Source of the DNA: Bradyrhizobium niftali
GTDB lineage: Bacteria; Pseudomonadota; Alphaproteobacteria; Rhizobiales; Xanthobacteraceae
Direction of reading: 5' to 3'
DNA: 64,000 nt
NCBI RefSeq assembly: GCF_004571025.1
Contig: NZ_SPQT01000026.1
Span: 62,001-126,000 of the forward strand
In this document: in pieces, positions 1 through 8,383 of the stretch
Layout of the letters: each line of letters starts with the position of its first letter
Position numbering within the stretch: the first letter of the stretch is position 1
The notes under the pieces: model-generated
What the model saw: only the letters and a program-made list of their open reading frames with translations
Told to the model about the DNA's origin: nothing
The model's database searches: none
Position numbers and translations under genes: made by a program

Positions 1-408
1 CTTCACGAAGGTGCCGGCGTTGTGCCAGCCGCTTTTCTCGTAGAACCGCGCAGCGCGCATGTTTCCGACCGCGCATGCCAGCCACGCCAGCTCCACGCCG
101 CGCGCGGCGAGCCGTGCTTCCGCATCAGTGATCAGCGCCGCCGCCACACCCGCCCCGTGCGCCGCAGGCAACACGAAAAGCTGGTACAATTCGTCACCCC
201 TGAGAGCGCACAAGCCGAGCGGCGCTCCAGCCGGGCCGACGACGCAGACATCGGGAAGCATGACCGCGAGCCGATCGCGAAAGCTCGCGACGGTACGGAG
301 TCGGATCAGCTCAGGCGGCGCAAAAGCCACATGCGATTCATGCCAGACGTCGTGCCACAAGCGCGCGAGATGATCGATCTCACCGATATCCGCGGGGCGC
401 ACCTGCAT
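1..408 (-). CDS. GNAT family N-acetyltransferase, C-terminus cut by window edge
   Basis: An open frame runs from an ATG at 408 to base 1 without a stop, giving 136 residues of an incomplete protein. It begins MQVRPADIGEIDHLARLWHD and continues to a typical acetyl-CoA-binding stretch, LFVLPAAHGAGVAAAL, followed by the C-terminal GNAT signature NMRAARFYEKSGW. These are the hallmarks of a small GCN5-related N-acetyltransferase. It should transfer an acetyl group from acetyl-CoA to an unknown amine. Only a few residues are probably missing. It is the downstream neighbour, on the same strand, of the membrane protein ending at 464, with 55 bases between them. Confidence 0.75.
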   Translation of the reverse strand, partial: MQVRPADIGEIDHLARLWHDVWHESHVAFAPPELIRLRTVASFRDRLAVMLPDVCVVGPAGAPLGLCALRGDELYQLFVLPAAHGAGVAAALITDAEARLAARGVELAWLACAVGNMRAARFYEKSGWHNAGTFVK

Positions 409-463
409 CGTCGCTACGCCCTCCGGGCAAACCTGTCGCCGCAGATGCACCCACCTGAATTCA

Positions 464-1618
464 TCACGCTTTGGCCCAAGCGGCCGCTTCAGGGGCATCC
501 TCTGGCGCCTCCTGGAAGAGGTGGGCAAACAGCAGGCTCCATAGCGTCAGGAGGGAAATGGGGATGGTGTAGTATGGCGTCGCGATCGGATAGGTGAGGA
601 AGAAGGCGAGATTGATCGCCAGATTGGCGATCGTGAGCTGTGCGACACGGCGAGCGCCATTCGGCTGCCGCAACAGCCAGAGCGAGATCGCGATTCCGAT
701 GACGATCAACAACGTCTGGAGCGGGTCGGCGAGATAGTCCCGGATCACCGCGAACGAGAAATCCAGCGGCCTGACATCGGGGTTGTTGCCGTAGGTCGAC
801 GCGAACGGGCTGCCGGCATTGACGGCGTAAGAGACGATGGTCGGCACCACGCCGGCCAGCAACGCGATGCCGAACGCGACCCCCTGCAAGAACCGCGGCA
901 TCGTGCGTTCCGCCAGGAACGCGACGAGGAGAAACATGCAATAGCCGGACGCCAGGAAGAGGTTGGCCAGGCGGAAATCGACCGTCAAGCCGAGCAGGAA
1001 GCCGATGGATGCCAACAGCCCGATCCTTGGTTGAGATTGCGGGCTCGTCAGCCATCGCGCCGTGAGACATCCTGCGAGCGCGCACACGACGGCCGTCGGG
1101 GCCATCGAATAGCTCGCCTTGACCGGATTGACCATCACGTAGATGGCGAGACAGCCGAACGTCCCGACCATCAGCACCGACCTTATGGTGCGCGCGAGAG
1201 AGAGGGCAAATAGCGCGAAGCCGAAGACGACAGCGGTCGCAAGCATGTACATGGGTGCGACCTGGTGACCTGGCGGAAACAACGCCAACACGAGGCCGAC
1301 ACCCGGCGGGTATTGGATCACGACCCTCCCCGTGGCCGGCATCAAGTTGTGACAGGGCGCATCAGTCGTATCGTCCCATTTCGGGTAGTCGATCGCCTTC
1401 AGCTTTGCTTTCAGATAGCCATCGTCGTCGCGGGCAAGGTTGGTGTCGAAGCCTCCCACCAGCCCGAACCTCTGGAACAGATGCGCCTGCCGCAGGTAGC
1501 AGATGTCGTCGTAGACGCCGCGAGCCTCATTCCATCGCAACATGGTCCAGAAATGGCCGACCAGAATCGCGAGAAAAAAGACGGCGAAGACGGCTTTGCT
1601 CGTACGGATGTTTTTCAT
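464..1618 (-). CDS. Polytopic membrane protein, GT-C glycosyltransferase-like
   Basis: The protein has 384 residues from the ATG at 1618. A TTG lies further upstream at 1666, but that start would overlap the upstream methyltransferase. The first helix (AVFAVFFLAILVGHFW) is followed by a long non-cytoplasmic loop containing DDICYLRQAHLFQRFG and QYPPGVGLVLALFPPGH, then about eight hydrophobic segments. A single N-terminal helix, an acidic first loop and a polytopic C-terminal half are the layout of GT-C enzymes that use polyprenyl-phosphate sugars. No family-defining motif is certain, so the function is inference. The preceding SAM methyltransferase and nearby GT2 enzyme support a glycan or lipid-glycan role. 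Confidence 0.55.
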   Translation of the reverse strand: MKNIRTSKAVFAVFFLAILVGHFWTMLRWNEARGVYDDICYLRQAHLFQRFGLVGGFDTNLARDDDGYLKAKLKAIDYPKWDDTTDAPCHNLMPATGRVVIQYPPGVGLVLALFPPGHQVAPMYMLATAVVFGFALFALSLARTIRSVLMVGTFGCLAIYVMVNPVKASYSMAPTAVVCALAGCLTARWLTSPQSQPRIGLLASIGFLLGLTVDFRLANLFLASGYCMFLLVAFLAERTMPRFLQGVAFGIALLAGVVPTIVSYAVNAGSPFASTYGNNPDVRPLDFSFAVIRDYLADPLQTLLIVIGIAISLWLLRQPNGARRVAQLTIANLAINLAFFLTYPIATPYYTIPISLLTLWSLLFAHLFQEAPEDAPEAAAWAKA

Positions 1619-1652
1619 TGGAATCTTGCCGCGGCGGGAGGCGCTGGCTGCT

Positions 1653-2324
1653 TTAGCAGAATGCAAGATAGAGATTGGACGATAACGGGCCGAGCGACAA
1701 GCCGGTGTAGCCCACCGCCGCCGGCTTGGCGATCAGCGCGGTGAACTCCAGCAGCCGTTTTCGTGTCATCAGGATCAGGTTCTGCTCGTCGGTCCATTCC
1801 GACTTGCGGGTGATCATGCAGGCGATCCTGAAGGTGCCATCCAGGTAGTGCGCCAGCGGGATGGCCGTGTGGTGCTCGACCGGAAAGAACCTGTTGGGCA
1901 CCGTTATGAACACCCGCCTCGCAACGCGGCAAAGCTCCTTGACCAAGAGCCTCTGATTTTCGTGGCTTCCGGCATGCTCGAGCACGGCATTGGACGTCGC
2001 AACGTCGAACTCGTTGTCGTCGAACGGCAGCCGTGTATTCGGCTCGATCTGCACGTAACGGCAAAGCGGAAAAGCCGCCTTGAACTCGACTCCTTCGCCG
2101 AGCCCGCAGGCTGTGATCTTGTGCTGATGTGGGTAGCTTCTTTCCAGCACGTTTGCGCCGTCGTTGATCACGTCGGACACTCCGACGTCCAGGATCTCGT
2201 CCGACGCGGACGGCTGCATGTGGGCGATGAAATCCTGGAATATACGGTCGCGCGCCGCGATGAGCAGCTTTTCCGCCGTCCCCCCGGACGCCACCTCTCG
2301 GTAATATTGCTGATCGACCGGCAC
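1653..2324 (-). CDS. Class I SAM-dependent methyltransferase
   Basis: The protein has 223 residues and starts at a GTG (2324) preceded by a strong GAGGTAGG ribosome-binding site. Motif I is degenerate: EILDVGVSDVINDG at residues about 43-56 instead of the usual GxGxG. The post-motif region LPFDDNEFDVATSNAVLEH is the classic Methyltransf_11 pattern around residues 98-117. The substrate is unknown. It lies 36 bases downstream of a GNAT gene and just upstream of a GT-C-like membrane protein, all on the minus strand, so it may modify a sugar or lipid of a surface glycan. The altered glycine-rich loop (GVSD) is unusual but occurs in this family. Confidence 0.7.
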   Translation of the reverse strand: MPVDQQYYREVASGGTAEKLLIAARDRIFQDFIAHMQPSASDEILDVGVSDVINDGANVLERSYPHQHKITACGLGEGVEFKAAFPLCRYVQIEPNTRLPFDDNEFDVATSNAVLEHAGSHENQRLLVKELCRVARRVFITVPNRFFPVEHHTAIPLAHYLDGTFRIACMITRKSEWTDEQNLILMTRKRLLEFTALIAKPAAVGYTGLSLGPLSSNLYLAFC

Positions 2325-2360
2325 TACCCTACCTCACGTGAGCTTCGACGCGATGGCGCG

Positions 2361-2876
2361 TCAGGTTGGCGCCTTGCTCCAGTCCGGACCGACTGGCCCA
2401 GATACGCCCTCGAACGCGCCCTCGACGAGTTCGACGACGAGGAGCCGGGCGTAATCGACCGGGCCCGGCATGGTGACCCGTCCCTTCGGCACCGGCTTGA
2501 AGCCGACGCGGCTGTAATAGGGCTCGTCGCCGACCAGCAGCACCAGGCGGTGGCCATGCGCCTTCGCATCCTTCAGCGCGCGCTCGAGCAGCTGCCGGCC
2601 GACGCCGCGGCCGCGGAACGGAGGCTCGACCGTCAGCGGCCCGAGCAGCAGCGCCGGCGTGTCGCCGACGCAGATCGGCAATTGCCGCACGGATCCGACC
2701 AGCAACGTACCGACGCGGGCGGTGAAGGACAGTTCGAGCACATGATCGACGTGCTCGCGGATGCGATAGGCGCTCAGCACAAAGCGGCCGGGTCCGAAGG
2801 TGCGTTCGTGCAGCCGCTCGATTGCCTGAGCATCGCCGGCGGCTTCGGACAGGATGGTGAGTGAGAGATCGTTCAT
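2361..2876 (-). CDS. GNAT N-acetyltransferase, YhbS-like
   Basis: The protein has 171 residues from an ATG at 2876. The acetyl-CoA-binding motif is clear: LLLGPLTVEPPFRGRGVG with QLLERALKDAKAHG after it (residues about 96-125), then VLLVGDEPYYSRVGFKPV, the GNAT C-terminal strand-loop. This arrangement and length match the YhbS-type predicted N-acetyltransferases. The physiological acceptor is unknown. It sits between a GT2 glycosyltransferase 123 bases upstream and a methyltransferase 36 bases downstream, on the same strand. Confidence 0.8.
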   Translation of the reverse strand: MNDLSLTILSEAAGDAQAIERLHERTFGPGRFVLSAYRIREHVDHVLELSFTARVGTLLVGSVRQLPICVGDTPALLLGPLTVEPPFRGRGVGRQLLERALKDAKAHGHRLVLLVGDEPYYSRVGFKPVPKGRVTMPGPVDYARLLVVELVEGAFEGVSGPVGPDWSKAPT

Positions 2877-2999
2877 CGCGTCACAGCGTGTTCAAGCGGA
2901 ATCATCGGTTCGTGTCGGAAAAAACAGTCGGGCGGCGTCGGCGGGATATCACCTCGGAGGGCGGTGGTCCATGGGATTACGTCCGCCTCCGGGACCAAT

Positions 3000-3947
3000 T
3001 CAGTTCCTCCCGATCGGCGGTTGGGACAGGTAGGCGAGCATCTTCATTTCCCGCCGGCCGCGCGTCACGGTGTCGAGCACGAGCCCCGACGAAGCCGAAA
3101 GCAGCGCCATGATCATCAGACCCATGGAGAGCACGGCGGTCGGCAGGCGCGGCACGAGGCCGGTTTCGAGGTAGGTGATGACGACGGGCAGCCCGAGAGC
3201 GATCGACAGCAGCGCGAGGACGATGCCGATCGCCGAAAAGAAGCGCAGCGGCCGCTCCGATCGGTTGAGCTTCAGCATCATGTTGAAGATGCGCAAACCA
3301 TCCTGCCAGGTATTGAGCTTGGAGAAGGACCCCTCCGGACGCGCGTAATAGGGCGTCTCGACCTCGGCGGCCGGGAGCGACAATTCCAGCGCATAGACCG
3401 CAAATTCGGTCTCGATCTCGAAACCGTCGGACAAAACGGGGAAGGATTTGACGAAGCGGCGCGAGAACACGCGGTAACCGGACAGCATGTCCTTGAAGGC
3501 ATGACCGAAGGTCGACGCCAGGAAACCGGTGAACAGCCGGTTGCCCATGCGATGACCGCGTCGGTAGGCCGCTTGCGATTGATCGACACGGAGCCCCACA
3601 ACCATATCCAGATGCTCATCGAGCAGCTTGTCGATCATGCACGGAGCGCTCGGCGCGTCGTAGGTCGCATCACCATCGACGAGCACGTAGATGTCCGCCT
3701 CGATGTCCGCGAACATGCGGCGCACGACGTGACCTTTGCCCTGGCGCCGTTCGCTACGCACCATCGCGCCGGCCTCGCGCGCGATCGTCGCGGTACGGTC
3801 GGTCGAGTTGTTGTCGTACACGTAGACTTCGGCCGCAGGCAGCGCCTTGCGGAAATCGGCGACGACCGTGGCGACGGCGGCTTCCTCATTGTAACAGGGA
3901 ACCAGCACGGCGACCCGAAATGGCCATGACTTCGTCGATTCAGGCAA
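3000..3947 (-). CDS. Family 2 glycosyltransferase with C-terminal membrane anchor (DPM1-like)
   Basis: The protein has 315 residues. The GT-A fold starts at once with VAVLVPCYNEEAAVATVV (residues 12-29), followed by VYDNNSTDRTATIA and the metal-binding DGDAT box (about residue 92). ML(S)GYRVFSRRF and FEIETEFAVYAL are typical of polyprenyl-phosphate mannose or glucose synthases. Two hydrophobic segments near residues 240-295 anchor it in the inner membrane. The likely reaction is transfer of a sugar from an NDP-sugar to polyprenyl phosphate, which could feed the GT-C-like protein at 464-1618. The donor sugar cannot be read from the sequence. Confidence 0.8.
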   Translation of the reverse strand: MPESTKSWPFRVAVLVPCYNEEAAVATVVADFRKALPAAEVYVYDNNSTDRTATIAREAGAMVRSERRQGKGHVVRRMFADIEADIYVLVDGDATYDAPSAPCMIDKLLDEHLDMVVGLRVDQSQAAYRRGHRMGNRLFTGFLASTFGHAFKDMLSGYRVFSRRFVKSFPVLSDGFEIETEFAVYALELSLPAAEVETPYYARPEGSFSKLNTWQDGLRIFNMMLKLNRSERPLRFFSAIGIVLALLSIALGLPVVITYLETGLVPRLPTAVLSMGLMIMALLSASSGLVLDTVTRGRREMKMLAYLSQPPIGRN

Positions 3948-4008
3948 TCTTCATCCCTCGTCCATATGTCGAGACCGCAGACGCGGTGACTACTAGCACA
4001 GGCCGCCC

Positions 4009-4500
4009 TCAGCGCCACGTCGCAATCAGGGGCTGGCCGCCCAGTACCTCCGCGATCCGCAACCGCGTCCCTGGCGTGGTCCCCTCGGGCAGCGCCGTGA
4101 TCGCGAAGAACCCGCATTCGACGATCTCGTGGTTGGGCGCGGGCAGGCGATCCTGCCTGAATTGCCTGACCACGTAGACCGCGACGTGGTCGCGGCGGGA
4201 GACGTGGTTGTTGAGGAAGATGCCGTGCAGCATGGCGTCCGCGGTGAGGTCGATGTCACCCTCCTCCTTGAGCTCGCGCCGCATCGCCTGCTCCATGGTC
4301 TCGCCGAGATCGACGCCGCCGCCGGGCAGATACCAGCCGGAGATGTAGCTGTGCCTGACCAGGAACACCCGGTTCTCGGAATCCAGCACTACGGCGCGAA
4401 CGCCGAGGGTCATGCCGCGAACCAGCAGGAAATAGGCGTGGAAGATTCGCCGCAGCAGCGGCTCGAACTTCCGTCGGACGCGGTTCAGACGATCTTCCAT
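4009..4500 (-). CDS. Nudix hydrolase
   Basis: The ATG at 4500 (MEDRLNRVRR) gives 163 residues and avoids overlap with the divergent gene at 4605. The Nudix box is at about residues 69-91: GGVDLGETMEQAMRRELKEE followed by GDI. It keeps the catalytic RELKEE core, but the usual second glycine before the final hydrophobic residue is aspartate. The N-terminal segment LLRRIFHAYFLLVRGMTLGVRAVVLD is frequent in rhizobial Nudix proteins and may touch the membrane. It should hydrolyse a nucleoside diphosphate linked to some moiety X. The substrate is not predictable. Confidence 0.85.
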   Translation of the reverse strand: MEDRLNRVRRKFEPLLRRIFHAYFLLVRGMTLGVRAVVLDSENRVFLVRHSYISGWYLPGGGVDLGETMEQAMRRELKEEGDIDLTADAMLHGIFLNNHVSRRDHVAVYVVRQFRQDRLPAPNHEIVECGFFAITALPEGTTPGTRLRIAEVLGGQPLIATWR

Positions 4501-4604
4501 CAGGCTCTCTTCAGTCCCCTCTTCAGGCCTTGCGCGAGGCTTGGCTTGCACGTTGCCCGCGACCTTGCCATTACAGCGGCGCAATAGCGAGGCAATCGCG
4601 CGCC

Positions 4605-5486
4605 ATGGCTCCCTTCACGCTCGCCCATCTGTCCGACCCGCATCTGCCGCCCATGCCGAAGCCGCGGCTGATCGAGCTCGCCGGCAAGCGCGCGCTCGGC
4701 TACGTCAATTGGACGCGCAACCGCCACAAGTACCAGCGCCGCGAGGTGCTCGACGCACTCGTCGCCGACGTCAGGGCGCAGACGCCCGACCACATCGCGG
4801 TGACGGGCGATCTCGTCAATCTGGCGCTGGAGGCGGAGTTCGCGCCCGCGCGCTCCTGGCTCGACGGCGTCGGGCCGCCCGACCGCGTCACCACGATTCC
4901 CGGCAATCACGACGCCTATGTCCGCGCCACCTTTCATCGCTTCGGCGAGACCTTTGCGCCCTATCTTGCAAGCGACGACGGCAGCGTCGGCTTTCCGGCC
5001 CTGCGCCGCCGCGGGCCGCTCGCGCTGATCAGCCTGTCCACGGCGGTGCCGACCCTGCCGCTGATGGCGACGGGCACGCTCGGGCGCGATCAGCTCGCAG
5101 CCCTCGAACAGGTTCTCGAGCGGCTCGCGGCGGAGGACGTCTTCCGCGTGCTGCTGGTGCATCATCCCCTGAAGTCCGATGCGCGCCAGAAGCGGATGAC
5201 GGACGCGGCCGATCTGCTGGCGCTGTTGAAGCGCCACGGCGTCGAGCTGGTCCTGCACGGCCACGACCACATTCATTCGACGATGTGGTTCGAGGGGCCC
5301 GACGGCAACATACCCGCGATCGGCGTGCCGTCGGCGTCCGCGCTCGCACACGGGCGCTACCCGGCGGCGGCGTATAATCTGTTCACGATCGAGAAGGACA
5401 ACGCCGGCTGGCGCTGCGAGCAGACGGTGCGCGGACTCGGGTCCGGATTTCAGATCCGAGAGATCAAGCACGCAAGGCTGGCTTAG
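4605..5486 (+). CDS. Calcineurin-like metallophosphoesterase
   Basis: The protein has 293 residues from the ATG at 4605 (MAPFTLAHLSDPHL). The full set of metallophosphoesterase motifs is present in order: the DxH box in HLSDPHL, GDLVN, GNHD, a lone His in LLVHHPL, and GHxH as LHGHDHIHS. This fits the class III cyclic-nucleotide phosphodiesterase or related phosphoesterase family, with a di-metal centre. There is no signal peptide, so it is cytoplasmic. It is divergent from the Nudix gene, and a 30-bp perfect palindromic repeat follows the stop directly. The true substrate (cAMP, another phosphodiester or a phosphoprotein) is unknown. Confidence 0.85.
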   Translation: MAPFTLAHLSDPHLPPMPKPRLIELAGKRALGYVNWTRNRHKYQRREVLDALVADVRAQTPDHIAVTGDLVNLALEAEFAPARSWLDGVGPPDRVTTIPGNHDAYVRATFHRFGETFAPYLASDDGSVGFPALRRRGPLALISLSTAVPTLPLMATGTLGRDQLAALEQVLERLAAEDVFRVLLVHHPLKSDARQKRMTDAADLLALLKRHGVELVLHGHDHIHSTMWFEGPDGNIPAIGVPSASALAHGRYPAAAYNLFTIEKDNAGWRCEQTVRGLGSGFQIREIKHARLA

Positions 5487-5491
5487 TTCAC

Positions 5492-5572
5492 CGTCATTGC
5501 GAGCGAAGCGAAGCAATCCAGAGTCCCTCCGCGGAAAGATTCCTGGATTGCTTCGCTTCGCTCGCAATGACG
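5492..5572. repeat. Palindromic repeat family A, copy 1
   Basis: Two perfect 30-base inverted arms (5492-5521 and 5543-5572) begin CGTCATTGCGAGCG and enclose a 21-base loop. Related copies are at 21081-21161 and 39222-39301, and a decayed one at 43212-43272. It lies between the convergent metallophosphoesterase and hypothetical genes, so it may act as a bidirectional hairpin. Confidence 0.9.
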
Positions 5573-5584
5573 ACGGAGGGAAAT

Positions 5585-6139
5585 TCACCAGCTCCGCAGG
5601 GCCGCCAGCACGGCGACGCCGAACAAGGCGGCGGCGCCGAGGATGAAGCCGAACACGAACGGCCAGACGCGCGAGCGGGCCGGCCGCTCCGCGGCCTCCG
5701 GCTTCGGCTCGGGCAGCACGACCATCGCATGCTCGCGCTCGATCATGCGGCGCGCGACATAGTCGGTGACGGCCTCGACGATCACGGAGGTGTCGTGCGA
5801 TTCGGCGAGCACGATGCGGCCGAAGCGGGTGTCCTGGACGAAGCGGTACATCCGCTTGTCGCGCCCCATCATGATGTGCGCGACGACGTCGATCCAGAGT
5901 CGGGGCGTATCGCCCTGGCTGATGCCGCGGTCGAACAGGTCGATCTGCTCGGGCACCTGTGCAAACAAGGGATCGAGCGCGTCGTTGAGGATCTCGAGCC
6001 GCGCCACCTCGGCATCGCGCAAGTCGACGACGACGCCGGTCCGGTCGGCGGCCTCGATCCGCGCCCGCAACAGCGCGTCGCGCAGCCGCACCGGGCGCGG
6101 CTGGCTGGGATGGGTCCCGCTGGTCTCGGGCTCTGACAT
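5585..6139 (-). CDS. Hypothetical protein with C-terminal membrane anchor
   Basis: The ATG at 6139 (MSEPETSGTHP) gives 184 residues. An ATG-less upstream extension exists but has no merit. The bulk is soluble and acidic/basic mixed, with LPEPKPEAAERPARSR as a charged linker and one hydrophobic helix near the end (VWPFVFGFILGAAALFGVAV). The topology suggests a cytoplasmic domain tethered by its C-terminus. I do not recognise the family. It runs toward a family A palindrome, and its neighbours give no functional clue. Confidence 0.6.
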   Translation of the reverse strand: MSEPETSGTHPSQPRPVRLRDALLRARIEAADRTGVVVDLRDAEVARLEILNDALDPLFAQVPEQIDLFDRGISQGDTPRLWIDVVAHIMMGRDKRMYRFVQDTRFGRIVLAESHDTSVIVEAVTDYVARRMIEREHAMVVLPEPKPEAAERPARSRVWPFVFGFILGAAALFGVAVLAALRSW

Positions 6140-6260
6140 TGTCGGCCTCGTCCTCACTTGCCTCCATTAACCTATCAGCAACCAAACCGTCCGCAAAGGG
6201 TCCACAATTCCAAATACTTACGGCGCCCACAGCTGTCTCACCTGTGCCAAAAACAGACGA

Positions 6261-6286
6261 TCCCACCCGGCTTGCGCCGGATGGGA
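6261..6286 (-). terminator. Terminator-like hairpin after the aceA-DUF4170 pair
   Basis: Arms 6261-6271 and 6276-6286 pair over 11 positions with one mismatch around a 4-base loop. On the minus strand a short T-rich stretch (GTTTTTGG) follows about 10 bases later. It is a plausible but imperfect intrinsic terminator, 42 bases after the stop of the DUF4170 gene. Confidence 0.45.
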
Positions 6287-6327
6287 CCCTCCGTCCTTGG
6301 ACGTCTTCTTGATTGGTCAGGCAGCCG

Positions 6328-6537
6328 TCAGGCCGAGACCCGCGACGGCTCTTCCACGATGGAGAAGCGGACGCCGGCCTTGTGGCGGTTCTCTTCCGAG
6401 ACCGTACGCCAGGCATCTTCGGCTTCCTTGCGGGTCTTGAACGGACCCTGCACCTGGGCCGAGCCTTCCACGAGCTTGTGGAAGTTCATCGAACCGAACT
6501 CGCCGCCGATCACCCAGAAATTGCTGCCTTTGGTCAT
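6328..6537 (-). CDS. DUF4170 small protein
   Basis: The protein has 69 residues and begins MTKGSNFWVIGGEFGSMNF. The pattern of FWVIGGEF, a central VQGPF and KTRKEAEDAWRTVSEENRHKA matches the DUF4170 family, small soluble proteins of alphaproteobacteria with no assigned role. It starts 30 bases after the aceA stop codon with a GAGGAGAC ribosome-binding site, so it is probably co-transcribed with isocitrate lyase. A link to glyoxylate metabolism is inference from position only. Confidence 0.8.
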   Translation of the reverse strand: MTKGSNFWVIGGEFGSMNFHKLVEGSAQVQGPFKTRKEAEDAWRTVSEENRHKAGVRFSIVEEPSRVSA

Positions 6538-6567
6538 TGTCAGTCTCCTCTTGGATAGCGTGGTGCG

Positions 6568-8199
6568 TTAGCCGAACTGGTTCATCGTGTTGTGCGCGCC
6601 GCCCGCCTTCAGGGCAGCCTCGCCGGCGAAGTACTCCTTGTGGTCGTCGCCGATGTCGGAGCCGGCCATGTTCTGGTGCCTCACGCAGGCGATGCCCTGA
6701 CGGATCTCGGCGCGCTGGACGTTCTTCACGTAGCCGAGCATGCCCTGCTCGCCGAAGTACTCCCTGGCCAGATTGTCGGTCGAGAGCGCCGCGGTGTGGT
6801 AGGTCGGCAGCGTGATCAGGTGGTGGAAGATGCCGGCACGCTTGGCCGAATCCGCCTGGAAGGTGCGGATGCGCTCGTCGGCTTCCTTCGCCAGCGGCGT
6901 GTCGTCATATTCCGCCTTCATCAGCTCGGCACGGTTGTACTTGCTGACGTCCTTGCCGGCTTCCTTCATCGCGTCGTAGACCTGCCAACGGAAGTTGAGG
7001 GTCCAGTTGAACGACGGCGAGTTGTTGTAGGCCAGTTTCGCGTTCGGAACCACCTTGCGGATGCGATCGACCATCTTGGCGATCTGCTCGATATGCGGCT
7101 TCTCGGTCTCGATCCAGAGCAGGTCGGCGCCGTTCTGAAGCGAGGTGATGCAGTCGAGCACGCAGCGGTCCTCACCGGTGCCGGGACGGAACTGGTAGAG
7201 GTTGGAGGGCAGCCGCTTCGGACGCATCATCTTGCCGTTGCGGTTGATGATGACGTCGCCGTTGCGGGCGTTCTCCGCGGTGATTTCCTCGCAATCGAGG
7301 AAGCTGTTGTACTGGTCGCCGATGTCGCCGGGCTTGTGGCTGACGGCGATCTGCTGCGTCAGACCAGCGCCGAGCGAGTCGGTGCGGGTCACGACGATAC
7401 CGTCTTCGACGCCGAGCTCGAGGAAGGCGTGGCGGCAGGCGCGGATCTTCGCCAGGAAGACGTCATGCGGCACGGTGACCTTGCCGTCCTGGTGGCCGCA
7501 CTGCTTCTCGTCCGAGACCTGGTTCTCGATCTGGAGCGCGCAGGCGCCCGCTTCGATCATCTTCTTGGCGAGCAGATAGGTCGCTTCCGCGTTGCCGAAG
7601 CCGGCGTCGATGTCGGCGATGACGGGCACGACATGGGTCTGGAAGTTGTCGATCTTCTCGATCAACTCCTTCTCGCGGGTCTTGTCGCCTTCCTTGCGCG
7701 CCTTGTCGAGGTTGCGGAAGATGTCGTTGAGCTCGCGCGAGTCGGCCTGGCGCAGGAAGGTGTAGAGCTCTTCGATCAGCGCCGGCACCGAGGTCTTCTC
7801 GTGCATCGACTGGTCGGGCAGCGGTCCGAACTCGGAGCGCAGCGCCGCGATCATCCAGCCCGACAGATACAGGTAGGTGCGATCGGTCTTGCCGAAATGC
7901 TTCTTGACCGAGATCAGCTTCTGCTGGGCGATGAAGCCGTGCCAGCAGCCCAGCGACTGGGTGTACTTCGTGGGATCGCTGTCATAGGCGGCCATGTCGG
8001 CCCGCATCAGCGCCGCGGTGTAGCGGGCGACGTCGAGGCCGGTCCTGAAGCGGTTCTGCAGGCGCATGCGCGCGATGTGCTCGGCCGTCACCCCGTTCCA
8101 GGTCGGCTGGGTCTCGAGGAGCGCCTGGGCTGCATCGATCTCGCTCTGATACGAGGCCGGAGCCTGGAAGGTGCTGATGCCACGGGGCTGATAGTTCAT
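6568..8199 (-). CDS. aceA: Isocitrate lyase
   Basis: The protein splits isocitrate into glyoxylate and succinate, the first step of the glyoxylate shunt used on acetate and fatty acids. The ATG at 8199 (MNYQPRGISTFQAPASYQ) gives 543 residues. An in-frame TTG-type extension upstream lies in the promoter region. The catalytic cysteine motif reads KQCGH (C234) instead of the KKCGH of E. coli, as in the larger proteobacterial subfamily of about 540 residues. DIDAGFGN and the C-terminal STDNLAREYFGEQGMLGYV are also diagnostic. It is divergent from an ScfR/RamB-like regulator across 230 bases that probably hold its operator, and is followed by DUF4170. Confidence 0.97.
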   Translation of the reverse strand: MNYQPRGISTFQAPASYQSEIDAAQALLETQPTWNGVTAEHIARMRLQNRFRTGLDVARYTAALMRADMAAYDSDPTKYTQSLGCWHGFIAQQKLISVKKHFGKTDRTYLYLSGWMIAALRSEFGPLPDQSMHEKTSVPALIEELYTFLRQADSRELNDIFRNLDKARKEGDKTREKELIEKIDNFQTHVVPVIADIDAGFGNAEATYLLAKKMIEAGACALQIENQVSDEKQCGHQDGKVTVPHDVFLAKIRACRHAFLELGVEDGIVVTRTDSLGAGLTQQIAVSHKPGDIGDQYNSFLDCEEITAENARNGDVIINRNGKMMRPKRLPSNLYQFRPGTGEDRCVLDCITSLQNGADLLWIETEKPHIEQIAKMVDRIRKVVPNAKLAYNNSPSFNWTLNFRWQVYDAMKEAGKDVSKYNRAELMKAEYDDTPLAKEADERIRTFQADSAKRAGIFHHLITLPTYHTAALSTDNLAREYFGEQGMLGYVKNVQRAEIRQGIACVRHQNMAGSDIGDDHKEYFAGEAALKAGGAHNTMNQFG

Positions 8200-8337
8200 G
8201 TGCCTGATCCTTTCGCTGACGATGACGATGTCTGGCCATCGACATTCTTGACAGTGCATTGCGAGATGCGTGTCAGGAGCTAAACGCGAAAACGGAAACT
8301 TCGTATAGATGGCTTGTTTTTTATTAGTGATGTCATG

Positions 8338-8383
8338 TAACATCAGAACATGTAATAGATGTTATTTTGTAAATTCTGTAAAG
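8338..8383. promoter_or_regulatory. Candidate operator region between aceA and the ScfR-like regulator
   Basis: This AT-rich segment of the 230-base divergent gap contains two kinds of symmetry. TAACATC at 8338-8344 and GATGTTA at 8358-8364 form a perfect 7-base inverted repeat. Directly after it come two 9-base direct repeats, TTTGTAAAT (8366-8374) and TCTGTAAAG (8375-8383). RamB and related short-chain fatty-acyl regulators recognise TTTGCAAA-like boxes, so TTTGTAAA is a reasonable match. The assignment to this regulator is inference. Confidence 0.45.

Noticed and set aside
5492..5572. Family A palindrome as a simple terminator
   Set aside because: It has no T-run and much longer arms than a terminator; it is better described as a repeat element that may also end transcripts.
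4500..6416. A 638-codon minus-strand frame across the metallophosphoesterase
   Set aside because: It runs through a repeat, an intergenic region and antisense to a well-supported gene; no domain is visible.
6592..8283. A 563-codon plus-strand frame opposite aceA
   Set aside because: Isocitrate lyase on the minus strand is certain; the frame is a GC shadow.
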